DNA from: Rhodopirellula sp. SM50
GTDB taxonomy: Bacteria > Planctomycetota > Planctomycetia > Pirellulales > Pirellulaceae
Assembly (NCBI RefSeq): GCF_002289565.1
Contig: NZ_NTFY01000069.1
Coordinates: forward strand, 43,902 to 107,901
Direction of reading: 5' to 3'
DNA length: 64,000 bases
Shown here piece after piece: positions 1 to 8,349 of this stretch. Every line of letters starts with the position of its first letter. Within the stretch, counting starts at the first letter, position 1. The position numbers were made by a program, and so were the translations under genes. The notes under the pieces were generated by a model. The model was not told the origin of the DNA, made no database searches, and was given only the letters and a program-made list of their open reading frames with translations.

Positions 1-2
1 CA

Positions 3-2390
3 GCACCAGCATTGCCAGCCGGAAAGCCAATCCTGCTGCAACTTGATCCCGACAACCTGGATCTGGACGAGATCCGACGTCGGTTGGATTTCGAGATCGT
101 TTGCCAGGAAGAAGACGGATTTGTCATCGTTGCTTCGCATGATGTTGACGTGACAACATTTAACGAAGTAGTCGACTTATTCAGTCGATTGGAACGTGGC
201 GGCGGTGTCGCGGCACGCATCTATGACGTGTCTGCCAGTTCGGGTGACGAGCGACTTAGGCAGATCCTGTCATCTGAGTTGTACGACCGATGGGGCGAGA
301 TCGACGACGATGAACCGATTTGGATCAATGCCGGGATCGCCTGCAATGGCGGGTACGAACCGCGTTTGACGCCGATGGGAAAGAAGGAAACCGAAGAGAC
401 CTACCAAGCACGTCATCGTTCGGAACGAATGAAAGCGTATGACCGATGGGACGAGGTGCGAACAGAACGCATTGGGCAGATCGAGAGATTTGTTGAAGCC
501 TATGACGGCTACATCGACCCCAGCACCAAAGAACCGGATACAGACATACCGGATGAATTCACCGCACGCATTCGACTTCCCGGTGTCGGGCTGCGTGACT
601 TCGTTTTCAACTATCCCTATCTATTTGATGTCGAAGAAGCGGAAGTAGCTGAGCTTCCCGTGTCACCGTCGTCGACATCAACTGGATCGACCAGCCCGGT
701 TGTCATATCTCCGCCGCCATCAGACGCGGTCGCGATATGCGTAGTTGACAGCGGAATACAAGAAAACCATCGGCTCCTCAAGGCGGCCGTCGACTCATCC
801 GAATCCCGTTGCTTTTTCGGGAATTCTTCCGCTGACGTCGCCGACTACGTGACACCATCGGGGCACGGAACACGCATCGCCGGCGTCGTCCTGTTTGGCG
901 ATAACATCCCTAGCACTGGAACCCATCAAGCCGAGTTTTGGATTCAAAACGCCCGAGTGCTGAACAAGCAAAATGAGCTACCCGACGACCGAGCCATTTA
1001 CGACATGCTCAGCGAGATCGTCGATCACTTTCGCTACGGGCATCGTGGCACGCGGATCTACAACCAGTCGATTTGCAGCCCGAGTGTTTGCCGGTTGCGT
1101 CACATGTCGGCATGGGCAGCCAAGATTGATGCGTTGTCACATCGGCATGATGTGCTGTTCATTCAAAGCGTCGGCAACATCCATCCCGATGCAACGGGGC
1201 GAATGCGTTTGGGGATCAAACAGCATTTGGCGGCCGGACGCGACTATCCAAGCTATCTGCTGATGGATTCGTGCCGCGTTGCGAACCCCGGCCAGAGCTT
1301 GCAAGCTCTGACAGTCGGTTCAATATCACGCGACGTGTATCGATCATCCACCTGGAACAGTTTCGCCGATGCTCCTCAGCGTCCCTCGGCGTTTTCTCGA
1401 ACAGGGCGAGGGATATTTGGTGTGGTGAAGCCTGATGTCGTGGAATTCGGTGGCGACTTTGTTCGCAACCTCAGCAACGATATCTCGAATAATCCGATCG
1501 CCAAGTCGGTCTACCCTGACCTCGTGCGATGCAATCTGCACACGGCGGGACCGTCGACCGATCGTGATCAAGTGGGAACATCATTCGCCGCCCCGAAAGT
1601 GACTCGATTAGCTGCTCAATTGCAGGCGGCCTTCCCCAAAGAATCCACGCTGCTCTATCGAGCGTTGATTGCTCTGTCGGCTCGTTGGCCAGACTGGGCA
1701 TTCTTCGGATCGCGACAAGAACAAATCGAAGCAGTTCGTCACTTGGGATACGGCTTGCCAGACCACGATCGTGCAACGCAGAACACCGACTTCCGCGTCA
1801 CGATGATCACGCCGGAACTGCAAAAAATCAAAGCGAAGCAAGTTGACGTTTACCAAGTCAACATTCCCGATCGACTTCGCAAGCCGGGCAACGCTGGTGA
1901 AGTTATGATTGAAGTATGCCTTTCCTATTCGGCCGCTTCACGGCGAACCCGGCGTGATCGCCGCGGCTATCTGTCCGTTTGGCTGGATTGGCGGACCAAC
2001 TACGCGGGCGAGTCCGCCGATGAATTTGCCGCAAGGTTGGTCAAGGAAGCAAGCGGAAGCGTGTCCACTGACCGTGAGCGATTCGATTGGGTCGTTGGGG
2101 AACACGCAGGAACCGGCAAACTTACCGCCAGCAATCGCACCGCGGGAACACTTCAAAAAGACTGGTGCAAGATGCCGGCCGACCAACTGCCCGCGTCTTT
2201 CTGCATCGCCGTCGTCGGCCATCAAGGACACAGCGTCAGCCCGTTGGACGAAGCCAAGTATCACCTGACCGTTGCCGTCGAATCGCTGGGCCAAGAAATC
2301 GAGCTGTACAACGACATGGAAGCGGAGGTCGATCTATTGGCGAGTGAGATTGAAGCATCAAAGGTTGAAATCGACGAACTGGAGACATGA
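3..2390 (+). CDS. Subtilisin-like (S8) serine protease, 5'-partial; IetS-like defence protease candidate
   Basis: The reading frame is open to the left edge; the first usable start inside the window is TTG at 12, so the true start may lie outside. Numbering from that TTG (792 residues), the S8 triad is complete: Asp246 in VVDSGIQ, His285 in GHGTRIAGV, Ser524 in GTSFAAP, with oxyanion Asn389 in SVGN. Before the protease domain is an acidic N-terminal region of about 235 residues with no signal peptide, so it is probably cytoplasmic, unlike degradative subtilases. The C-terminus is a short acidic coiled coil. Cytoplasmic S8 proteases of this size with such an N-terminal domain are known as the IetS half of the IetAS anti-phage system, whose partner is an AAA ATPase encoded just upstream. 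That partner would be outside the window, so the assignment is an inference; a housekeeping protease is the alternative. Confidence 0.85.
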   Translation, partial: APALPAGKPILLQLDPDNLDLDEIRRRLDFEIVCQEEDGFVIVASHDVDVTTFNEVVDLFSRLERGGGVAARIYDVSASSGDERLRQILSSELYDRWGEIDDDEPIWINAGIACNGGYEPRLTPMGKKETEETYQARHRSERMKAYDRWDEVRTERIGQIERFVEAYDGYIDPSTKEPDTDIPDEFTARIRLPGVGLRDFVFNYPYLFDVEEAEVAELPVSPSSTSTGSTSPVVISPPPSDAVAICVVDSGIQENHRLLKAAVDSSESRCFFGNSSADVADYVTPSGHGTRIAGVVLFGDNIPSTGTHQAEFWIQNARVLNKQNELPDDRAIYDMLSEIVDHFRYGHRGTRIYNQSICSPSVCRLRHMSAWAAKIDALSHRHDVLFIQSVGNIHPDATGRMRLGIKQHLAAGRDYPSYLLMDSCRVANPGQSLQALTVGSISRDVYRSSTWNSFADAPQRPSAFSRTGRGIFGVVKPDVVEFGGDFVRNLSNDISNNPIAKSVYPDLVRCNLHTAGPSTDRDQVGTSFAAPKVTRLAAQLQAAFPKESTLLYRALIALSARWPDWAFFGSRQEQIEAVRHLGYGLPDHDRATQNTDFRVTMITPELQKIKAKQVDVYQVNIPDRLRKPGNAGEVMIEVCLSYSAASRRTRRDRRGYLSVWLDWRTNYAGESADEFAARLVKEASGSVSTDRERFDWVVGEHAGTGKLTASNRTAGTLQKDWCKMPADQLPASFCIAVVGHQGHSVSPLDEAKYHLTVAVESLGQEIELYNDMEAEVDLLASEIEASKVEIDELET

Positions 2391-2658
2391 CAAATAATCT
2401 GACACTGTATTCTTCAAGACCGAATTAGCCATCATCACAAGTCTTCATCGTCTCGATTCTTCTGATCGTCATTGCAGGATGCCTTAGCAAGATAAGACGC
2501 GGGATTCGGGATTCTGTTCTTCATACTCCGGCGGCCGACACCGGATACTTGTCGCATTGCTCCGGGTTCATCGACTGAAATCGTTTCTGCAAGATCGTGC
2601 GTGCTAAGACGCGATGTGTTTCGCCGGGCACCTTCCGTAATCAAGTATCCGTCTTTGA

Positions 2659-4173
2659 TCATAAATAAACGCCCACAATCAACGATCCTTCCGACGAAAA
2701 ACAGTGCATCTGAGCTCTTGCATCCGGTTTTCGAGCCAAAATCGGTGAAAACCAATAGGCGACATCACGTTTGAGGTAGCCAAGTTGGTGCCTTGCTGAA
2801 TCGTAGACTGCAACGGCGTGCGGATCGTGCTCGTTTGTTGGCTCCCGAACGAGCACAATCGGATCTCCTGTGCGGAGCTTACGGATGTGGGATTCGCGAT
2901 TGCCGACGAAATCGCCTACGACTCGGAACGTGTATCTGGGATCTGCATCCGACTGCTGGATCCTTTGTGACTGATTTGGAACGGTCGCGCTGGCATCGAA
3001 CGCGGCGGTCTTAGGAATGAATGCCGCCGAGGGCATGAACCCGAGCACCGGCTCCCCGCTGCATGCGTGTTCGGCAATCAACGCGAATCTCGCTGGTGCT
3101 TCAGAATCCATTGGCATTTTGACAAAGACGCTTTTGCCGGAGGAACGATTGAATAAGACGCCATCGGTGTATCGGGTCACGCGCTGCACCGATGACAACG
3201 TGAACTTCTTCGACTGGAGCGCACCCACCATCGAGACTTGTTTCGTGGTCAGGTAGGCTACACCAGAACCGATTTCCTTCAGGTAGTTGTCGCCGCCAAG
3301 CGGAATACCAGCCGGCCGCTTGAGCGTCACAATCTCGTGCCAGTGCACCTTGGAGTGAGCCAAGAGTTCCTCTTTCGCTCCCATCTTGAAAGGGGCGGAG
3401 CCAGCATCTTGCGGCACGAAGTTCCCAGAATCCAATTCATAGGCCAGACGGCAGACCGAGATTCGCAGTTCATCCTCTTTTGCGAACTCCAGTTCAACGC
3501 CCAGCGAGATCGCCAATTGGCTTAACTGTTGTTCTTCCCTCGGTTCCAGAATTCCGTCTTCCAGGGCTTCCTCGAACACCTCTCTGACAAGCTGTTTGCT
3601 TTGAGACGCGATCGTCTCCTGCACTTCGTCTTCGGGAATGCCCGCTGCCAAAGCAAAGTTTTCGATCGCCTGTCGATGTTGCGATGAAATGCGACCGGAT
3701 TCAATTGCGGACCGAATCCCGCGTTTCAGCTTCGCACGGTTTTCTTGATCAGCTTTCTGCCGACGGATCTGCGCATTCGCTCTTCGCTTTCTTTCGGCGT
3801 CACGCTGGCTGATTCTCTCGCTGATGATCGCGAGTTTTAATTTGGAGACATCGACCCATTTACCCTTGGTCAACTCGGGGCTCTTCACTTCGTCGCCCGC
3901 AGCAATGTGCCCCTTTTTCACCATCTCGAGAAACTCAATGTCCAAGATCGGCCCGACATCCTCGCGACCGCGAAGAAGCCGCATTCTTTGATAGAACCAC
4001 GAGCTCGACAAAACGTCGTCAACGACTTTGCATTTGTTATCTACCAGCACGACAGGCTTTTCGCACTTCGGGCACTTGCCACGACGCCCTTGTTGGGCCG
4101 CCTGATACCGAATCGGCTTTTCGCAATACGAGCAGATAAAGACCAGCATTTCCTCTGACATCGACGGACACAA
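2659..4173 (-). CDS. Zinc-ribbon, GYF-like, PH-like and HIRAN domain protein
   Basis: A 504-residue multidomain protein. Visible in order: a zinc ribbon (Cys14, Cys17, Cys34, Cys37); a GYF_2-like module at about 59-112 (WFYQ...GPI...W); a charged helix rich in Arg/Lys; two helical repeats at about 147-250 resembling TerB-like modules; a PH-like beta domain at about 275-355; and a C-terminal HIRAN domain at about 413-500 (FRVVGDF...L..GD.I.LVREP.NEHD..AV.VY). HIRAN domains bind DNA, notably 3' ends in the eukaryotic helicase HLTF, but here no helicase is attached. The start is TTG at 4173, 5 nt after the comM-like gene stops; ATG codons at 4161 and 4149 are alternatives. The spacing implies co-transcription with the ATPase upstream. 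Exact function is unknown; a nucleic-acid-associated adaptor is the best reading. Confidence 0.85.
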   Translation of the reverse strand: MCPSMSEEMLVFICSYCEKPIRYQAAQQGRRGKCPKCEKPVVLVDNKCKVVDDVLSSSWFYQRMRLLRGREDVGPILDIEFLEMVKKGHIAAGDEVKSPELTKGKWVDVSKLKLAIISERISQRDAERKRRANAQIRRQKADQENRAKLKRGIRSAIESGRISSQHRQAIENFALAAGIPEDEVQETIASQSKQLVREVFEEALEDGILEPREEQQLSQLAISLGVELEFAKEDELRISVCRLAYELDSGNFVPQDAGSAPFKMGAKEELLAHSKVHWHEIVTLKRPAGIPLGGDNYLKEIGSGVAYLTTKQVSMVGALQSKKFTLSSVQRVTRYTDGVLFNRSSGKSVFVKMPMDSEAPARFALIAEHACSGEPVLGFMPSAAFIPKTAAFDASATVPNQSQRIQQSDADPRYTFRVVGDFVGNRESHIRKLRTGDPIVLVREPTNEHDPHAVAVYDSARHQLGYLKRDVAYWFSPILARKPDARAQMHCFSSEGSLIVGVYL

Positions 4174-4178
4174 CCTCG

Positions 4179-5777
4179 TTATTCCTGACCAAGCTTGATC
4201 ATTAGCTTTTCTGCCTCCAAGACATCCGACGATTCAATCTGGGGGTGATCCTCAAGGTCCGCAATGGTCCTTGAGACCCGCGCGAGCCGGTCCGATGTCC
4301 TTGTCGTCACGGATGTTTCTTCCAGCACTCGTTTGTATTCGGCGAATCCGTCTTCGGAGAACTCACAATAATCGGCGACTGCACCACCAGGGATGGCGGC
4401 ATTGCAGCTGATTGGAGTCTTCGCGAATCGCTTTGTCTGTTTGTCGCGAGCCGCTTGCACGATTGCCCGTAATCGCTTGGATTCACCGTCTTTCGTTTTG
4501 GCAAAGCGTTCGTCAGTTGTCAGCGGCCGCATCGCAACCTGCAAGTCAATTCGGTCGAGTAGCGGACCACTGATCTTTTGTTGGTACTTGTCGACTTCTT
4601 TGGCCGCACACGTGCATCGTTCGCTGCCGGCGTATCCGCACGGGCAAGGGTTCATTGCGGCGACGAGCGTGAATTGCGCTGGGAATTCGAGGCTTGCTTG
4701 AACTCGAGTGATCTGTACGACTCCCGACTCAAGCGGTTGCCGTAACGCTTCCAGGGTGCGTCGCGAGAATTCTGGAAGTTCGTCCAGGAATAGAACGCCG
4801 TGATGAGCGAGCGTGATTTCGCCAGGACGCGGGACGCCGGAACCTCCACCGACAAGTGCGGGCATGGAGACGCTGTGATGCACGTTTCGTATTGGACGTC
4901 GCGTTACTGCGTTGCCGTCGTCACCCAGCAATCCGACCGCTGAATAGATCCGTGTCAGTTCCACCATTTCGGATTCCTGCAAACGGGGCAGGATTCCCGG
5001 AATCGCTGACGCAAGCAGTGATTTCCCTTCACCCGGCGGTCCAATCAGAAGCAAATTGTGCCCGCCGGCCGCTGAGATGACGGCTGCACGTTTAGCTTCC
5101 TCTTGGCCACGGATCTTTCCGAAGTCAACGGGCTTATCAATGACCGGTTGAAACCGAATCGGCTCACGCAATGCATTTCGCAACTTGCTCTTGCCGCGGA
5201 AGAATTCGAGGACTTCTTCAAGCGTGTCCGCTGGGTAGACCCCACAGCCCTCATGTCCTGGCTTGGCGAGGATCAGTGCACACTCCTTTTCGTTGCCTCC
5301 AGGAACGATCAACGATTGGCCTTCTTGGGCTTTGAATGCAAGTGAGAGAGCGCCCGGCACGCGACGAAGCCCACCATGAATTCCAATCTCCCCGAACAAC
5401 ACGAATTTGTCTTCCTGTTCTTCCGGCAGATCGGGCAGCAAACCGGCGACCTGAAGCATTAGCACTGCTAAGGGCAAATCAAGCCAGGCACCGCCTTTTT
5501 CCAGCGCGGCGGGTGCCAAGTTCACCAGGATTTCGACCGGCGAGTTCGGGATTCCCAACTTGCTGAATGCACCGCTAATCCGTGTCACGGCCTCGATGAC
5601 AGGACCACGCGTCATCCCGGTTACCTGGACACATTCTGCGACCGGCCGAGGTGATCGTAAGACCTTTGTCGCTCGACCCTGCAGCTCAATGCGATGGCCT
5701 TCGATGCCAAATAAGATTCCGCCGTGTAGCGTGTGATCCCGCCGAAGAAGATGGTCGTGAAAGTTGAATCGGTTCAA
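4179..5777 (-). CDS. comM: YifB/ComM family Mg-chelatase-like AAA+ ATPase
   Basis: 532 residues, close to the usual length of about 500 for the family. The N-terminal ChlI-like (Lon-protease-fold) region covers about 20-190, followed by the AAA+ core: Walker A GPPGEGKS at 246-253, Walker B GVLFLDE at 327-333, and the family-specific NPCPCGY at 376-382 followed by a Cys cluster. ComM is a hexameric branch-migration helicase that extends heteroduplex during natural transformation; family members occur widely in bacteria, including ones not known to be competent. The start appears to be TTG at 5777; the first 18 residues are not typical of the family, so the true start could be slightly internal. 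It forms a two-gene operon with the HIRAN protein downstream (5-nt gap). Confidence 0.92.
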   Translation of the reverse strand: MNRFNFHDHLLRRDHTLHGGILFGIEGHRIELQGRATKVLRSPRPVAECVQVTGMTRGPVIEAVTRISGAFSKLGIPNSPVEILVNLAPAALEKGGAWLDLPLAVLMLQVAGLLPDLPEEQEDKFVLFGEIGIHGGLRRVPGALSLAFKAQEGQSLIVPGGNEKECALILAKPGHEGCGVYPADTLEEVLEFFRGKSKLRNALREPIRFQPVIDKPVDFGKIRGQEEAKRAAVISAAGGHNLLLIGPPGEGKSLLASAIPGILPRLQESEMVELTRIYSAVGLLGDDGNAVTRRPIRNVHHSVSMPALVGGGSGVPRPGEITLAHHGVLFLDELPEFSRRTLEALRQPLESGVVQITRVQASLEFPAQFTLVAAMNPCPCGYAGSERCTCAAKEVDKYQQKISGPLLDRIDLQVAMRPLTTDERFAKTKDGESKRLRAIVQAARDKQTKRFAKTPISCNAAIPGGAVADYCEFSEDGFAEYKRVLEETSVTTRTSDRLARVSRTIADLEDHPQIESSDVLEAEKLMIKLGQE

Positions 5778-5872
5778 TGCCTAACCCCGTTGAGAAACAA
5801 AGAGCCCCAGATTCTAGCATGGGGGATTTGGCGAATAAATCAGGATGGTTCTTGTTGCTTGCTCTTGTGCAC

Positions 5873-6131
5873 CATAAGGAGTAGGTCGTGGGATTAGTGC
5901 TTTACGATGCATAACGATATTGCTTTGAAGGGGAGCGAACAACGCACGTAGATCTGATGCATCGACCTAGTTGTGGCAAAAGCCACCGCTTGTAGTAGCG
6001 GCGAAGTCCAGTGAAACCTTGATGATTAAGGGACCCTTCCCAAGGGGGGTTGCTTCCCGCAAGTCGGGAGGCGGGTCTTGACGATAAGACCGGTGGAAAT
6101 CAAGAAACCGACGGGTCCGTCATAAGGAGTA
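5873..6131 (+). ncRNA. Structured leader / candidate RNA element bounded by 11-bp direct repeats
   Basis: This non-coding stretch in front of the Cys-rich secreted protein gene contains a chain of strong hairpins. An outer stem pairs TAGGTCG (5882-5888) with CGACCTA (5963-5969). It is followed by GTGGC-AAAA-GCCAC (5973-5986), CCGCT/AGCGG (5986-6001), CCTT/AAGG (6017-6031), CCCTT/AAGGG (6034-6046), an 8-bp stem GCTTCCCG/CGGGAGGC (6052-6072) and GGTCTT/AAGACC (6074-6091). The 11-mer CATAAGGAGTA occurs at both borders (5873-5883 and 6121-6131), and the second copy carries the Shine-Dalgarno AAGGAG (6124-6129), 6 nt before ATG 6136. It could be a cis-regulatory leader or an inserted structured element that duplicated its target. 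No match to a known RNA class was recognised; no group II domain V was seen. Confidence 0.5.
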
Positions 6132-6135
6132 TGAA

Positions 6136-7104
6136 ATGCCGATTCGCCTAGTTGCTGTCTTAATGGTGGTTCTCACATGTGGGTGTACCCACGTCCAACT
6201 TCGCAAGAATACCATCCGCCAATCAGAGACATTGACGGACATTTACGAACAACAGGTGCTGGACAATTTAGCAATGTTCGCTAGCGATCCAGGCGCGCTT
6301 CCATTCTTTGCATTTCCCAATCAGGGCGGAACCGACGTTACTGATAGCTTTGGCGCGGATGGCAATCTCAGTTTTTCGTCGGATACTTTTACAGGGGCTG
6401 GTCTTGCGGGTGCTGGCGGTAGAGGAATGTCGGAGTCGTGGACACTGACGCCAGTTTACGATGCACGTAGGCTGGAACTGATGCGTGCTGCATACCAGCA
6501 GGTAATGCTGAACGCTGGGTGTGCAACAATAGAAGACGGCTGTCCCGACAATGACCTGCTACTTAGGCAGTTTTATACAGGCACGGTAGCGGGTGAGTCG
6601 ATTGGTGAATTCACTCAACGAACTGGAAGGACGACTCCTGCATGTTTCCAGCAATGCAAATGGTTTGGTTGTGGCCCCAAACCACCGAAGCACAAAAACA
6701 GCACTTGCTGCAAGGTCGGAGGCCACTGCGGCACCTACGTATGGCTACTTCCTGGCGGTCAACGAGAACTCACCAAGCTGACGCTCGTCATTCTTGACTT
6801 TGCATTCAACGATGCGGCGGCAGCTCCTCCGACTCCGGTCGATCCTCCTGAATCAACTGTCAATGTCACGAAGTACTTTTCGGCAGACGGACAACCAACA
6901 ACAAAGGAGGCTGCGCACGAAGTTAGAACCGAGGTCGTAGCCCAAAGTCGAGTCGTTGGCGGAGCTGGTGATGGCATGAACATCTACGAAGTGCCAATGG
7001 GTATGAAGTCTGGATTGACACTGCCACCTCTCGCGCCGGCCAATACCAATGTGCTCAGCCCCAGGGGAATCGAGCTACAGCAACGATACCTTCAACGGCG
7101 ATAG
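6136..7104 (+). CDS. Probable secreted lipoprotein, Cys-rich, unknown function
   Basis: 322 residues. The N-terminus is a short hydrophobic signal ending in LTCGC, so Cys15 or Cys17 could be lipidated, although the lipobox is not canonical. The middle has a Gly-rich stretch (about 73-97) and a Cys cluster at about 170-198 (CFQQC, GCG, TCC, HCG) that suggests disulfides or metal binding. A hydrophobic beta-like segment follows (LTLVILDFAFN), then a Pro-rich linker and a C-terminal tail. The start is well supported by AAGGAG at 6124-6129. It stands alone after the structured leader, so any regulation probably acts through that leader. No family was recognised. Confidence 0.75.
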   Translation: MPIRLVAVLMVVLTCGCTHVQLRKNTIRQSETLTDIYEQQVLDNLAMFASDPGALPFFAFPNQGGTDVTDSFGADGNLSFSSDTFTGAGLAGAGGRGMSESWTLTPVYDARRLELMRAAYQQVMLNAGCATIEDGCPDNDLLLRQFYTGTVAGESIGEFTQRTGRTTPACFQQCKWFGCGPKPPKHKNSTCCKVGGHCGTYVWLLPGGQRELTKLTLVILDFAFNDAAAAPPTPVDPPESTVNVTKYFSADGQPTTKEAAHEVRTEVVAQSRVVGGAGDGMNIYEVPMGMKSGLTLPPLAPANTNVLSPRGIELQQRYLQRR

Positions 7105-7144
7105 TCTGGTCCGCAACGACTGATCGTAGTTGGAAGCACGATAT

Positions 7145-7381
7145 CTACGATCTATTCTCAGTATGCCAAACTGTCACCATTCGTTCATCAGAGAACGCTT
7201 TCATTCCGCGCACTCTGCCAAGCCTTACCAAGCCTGGCAGATGCCGCTTGACGGCGTCGATTGAGAGCGGATCGTTTCCGCTTTCGTTGATTCGCCGATG
7301 GATCTCGACGACCGTGCCGCCGTCACGGAGTGATTCGATCGCTTCGATGATTTGCGGATCGATGCGATGGGTTTCAAGCAT
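7145..7381 (-). CDS. Small hypothetical protein, possible winged-helix fold (cassette gene 3)
   Basis: 78 residues, last gene of a tight three-gene cassette; its ATG (7381) overlaps the stop of the preceding gene by 8 nt, implying translational coupling. The sequence is predicted mainly helical (DPQIIEAIESLRDGG, then IDAVKRHLPGLVRLGRV), ending in a short beta-like piece (RMVTVWHT), which resembles a small winged helix-turn-helix. That is a structural guess; no family match was recognised. It may bind DNA together with the WYL-like protein encoded just upstream. Confidence 0.6.
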   Translation of the reverse strand: MLETHRIDPQIIEAIESLRDGGTVVEIHRRINESGNDPLSIDAVKRHLPGLVRLGRVRGMKAFSDERMVTVWHTENRS

Positions 7382-7706
7382 GCCGGGTCACCCCCATTTC
7401 TTCGACTGATGAATCACCCATAAGGACGTCGGACGCTTTAACGAGTTCGACAGACTCGATGCCGGTGATGGTGAATTGCCGTGGTCCTCCACGGCTGATG
7501 CAGAGTGCCAGCAGGTTTCGCTGTTTTGCGGCCCAACGGATGGGGCTGATCAAACGCGTGGTTCGCTTGCCGGTGCGGTCTTGGTAAGTAATGTGGCATA
7601 CCCAGCGATCGGGATCGTGCATCGCCAGTGACAGCTTCTGGCGGGGCGTCTGATGGCGTTTGGATTTGCTTGGGGCTTGTCGCTTGTGAGTTGTTGCTTG
7701 GCTCAT
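7374..7706 (-). CDS. Small WYL-like domain protein (cassette gene 2)
   Basis: 110 residues. After a basic, Gln/Lys-rich N-terminus (about 1-30) comes a beta-rich segment, ITYQDRTGKRTTRLISP, then LLALCISRGGPRQFTITGI, which matches the general pattern of WYL domains (Y...G....R..SP, a hydrophobic strand, Arg-x-Phe, then a terminal Ile/Val strand). WYL domains bind ligands or single-stranded nucleic acid and normally sit in larger transcription factors, many linked to defence; here the domain is almost alone. The ATG at 7706 lies 1 nt after the stop of the upstream gene and its stop overlaps the next start by 8 nt, so the three genes form one transcription unit. The WYL assignment is by eye and tentative. 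Confidence 0.65.
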   Translation of the reverse strand: MSQATTHKRQAPSKSKRHQTPRQKLSLAMHDPDRWVCHITYQDRTGKRTTRLISPIRWAAKQRNLLALCISRGGPRQFTITGIESVELVKASDVLMGDSSVEEMGVTRHA

Positions 7707-7707
7707 C

Positions 7708-8073
7708 TCAGATTCTCTCCGCGTCGGGGGCGAAGCCGGCGGCGACGAGGGCTCGCTCGAGTTCGGGTCGGATTTGGTCGTCGCTTAGGCCGGCGCGGCG
7801 GTGTGTGCGGACGACCCGCATGAAGACGTCGTTGGGTGTCTGCGCCCGCGGCGGCGGGGCTTTGGGTGTCTCGACCGGCCAGCCGTCTGATGGGGGCAGC
7901 GATGGATGGGCGCGGCGGAGTCGCCAGTAGAGGGCTCCGGCGCTGACGCGGCTGCCGAGACGGTGGTAGTGGTCGACCAGATCGAGAACGTGTCGAGGTC
8001 CGACTCCGTTTCGCTGGGCGTCCCGCAGGGCGCGGGTCCAGTCTCCCATCAGTCCACACAATATCGCCTCCAC
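7708..8073 (-). CDS. Small hypothetical protein (cassette gene 1)
   Basis: 121 residues, first gene of the three-gene minus-strand cassette. It is helical and rich in Arg, with an N-terminal part (MEAILCGLMGDWTRAL, HVLDLVDHYHRLGSRVSAGALYWRLRRAHP), a Pro-rich linker (about 74-82) and a C-terminal helical pair (NDVFMRVVRTHRRAGLSDDQIRPELERALVAAGF) that looks like a small regulatory or DNA-associated domain. Base composition is clearly more GC-rich than in the flanking genes, which may signal separate ancestry. A longer upstream reading in another frame of the same strand (to 8272) is judged a shadow. No family was recognised. Confidence 0.6.
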   Translation of the reverse strand: MEAILCGLMGDWTRALRDAQRNGVGPRHVLDLVDHYHRLGSRVSAGALYWRLRRAHPSLPPSDGWPVETPKAPPPRAQTPNDVFMRVVRTHRRAGLSDDQIRPELERALVAAGFAPDAERI

Positions 8074-8110
8074 CTCCTCCCACGACGGAGGTCGTGCAGT
8101 TTTTAAAGCA

Positions 8111-8150
8111 ACCCTCCTGGCAGGAGGGTCGAGCGAAGCGAGGGGAGGTC
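8111..8150 (+). repeat. 40-bp dispersed repeat, copy 1
   Basis: A segment beginning ACCCTCCTGGCAGGAGGGTC and ending GGGGAGGTC recurs inverted at 48715-48754 with 39 of 40 bases identical. Its first part is itself a palindrome (ACCCTCCTG/CAGGAGGGT). Nearby sequence at 8210-8245 holds a related palindromic CTCTCC...GGGAGAG motif. It lies in the 580-bp gap between the three-gene cassette and the small secreted protein gene, a gap otherwise filled with palindromes and no supported gene. Confidence 0.8.
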
Positions 8151-8349
8151 GAAAGGTGAATCGAGAGTTTTACTTCACCTGCCAGAGTCGCGTCCCAAAC
8201 AGCAAAGAGAACGCTCTCCTCGCTACGCTCGACTCTCCCAGAGGGAGAGTGACGACAGCCCATTAAAATCAACGACTTAAGAACTGCACGACCTCGACGC
8301 CTGCGCTCGGCGGGGTGCCGGCATTTGCTGCGGCCCCGTCCGGGCGACG

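Noticed and set aside
2435..2755. 106-codon minus-strand frame between the protease and HIRAN genes
   Set aside because: Overlaps the HIRAN coding end in another frame, with no recognisable features; probably non-coding.
5882..6121. Group II intron or retron RNA as explanation of the structured leader
   Set aside because: No 34-nt domain V with AGC triad and no reverse transcriptase gene nearby; only about 240 nt long.
7703..8272. 189-codon minus-strand frame covering the first cassette gene
   Set aside because: Very Arg/Pro/Ser-rich composition typical of a shadow frame, and it runs into the 40-bp repeat; the 121-codon frame fits the 1-nt spacing to its neighbour.
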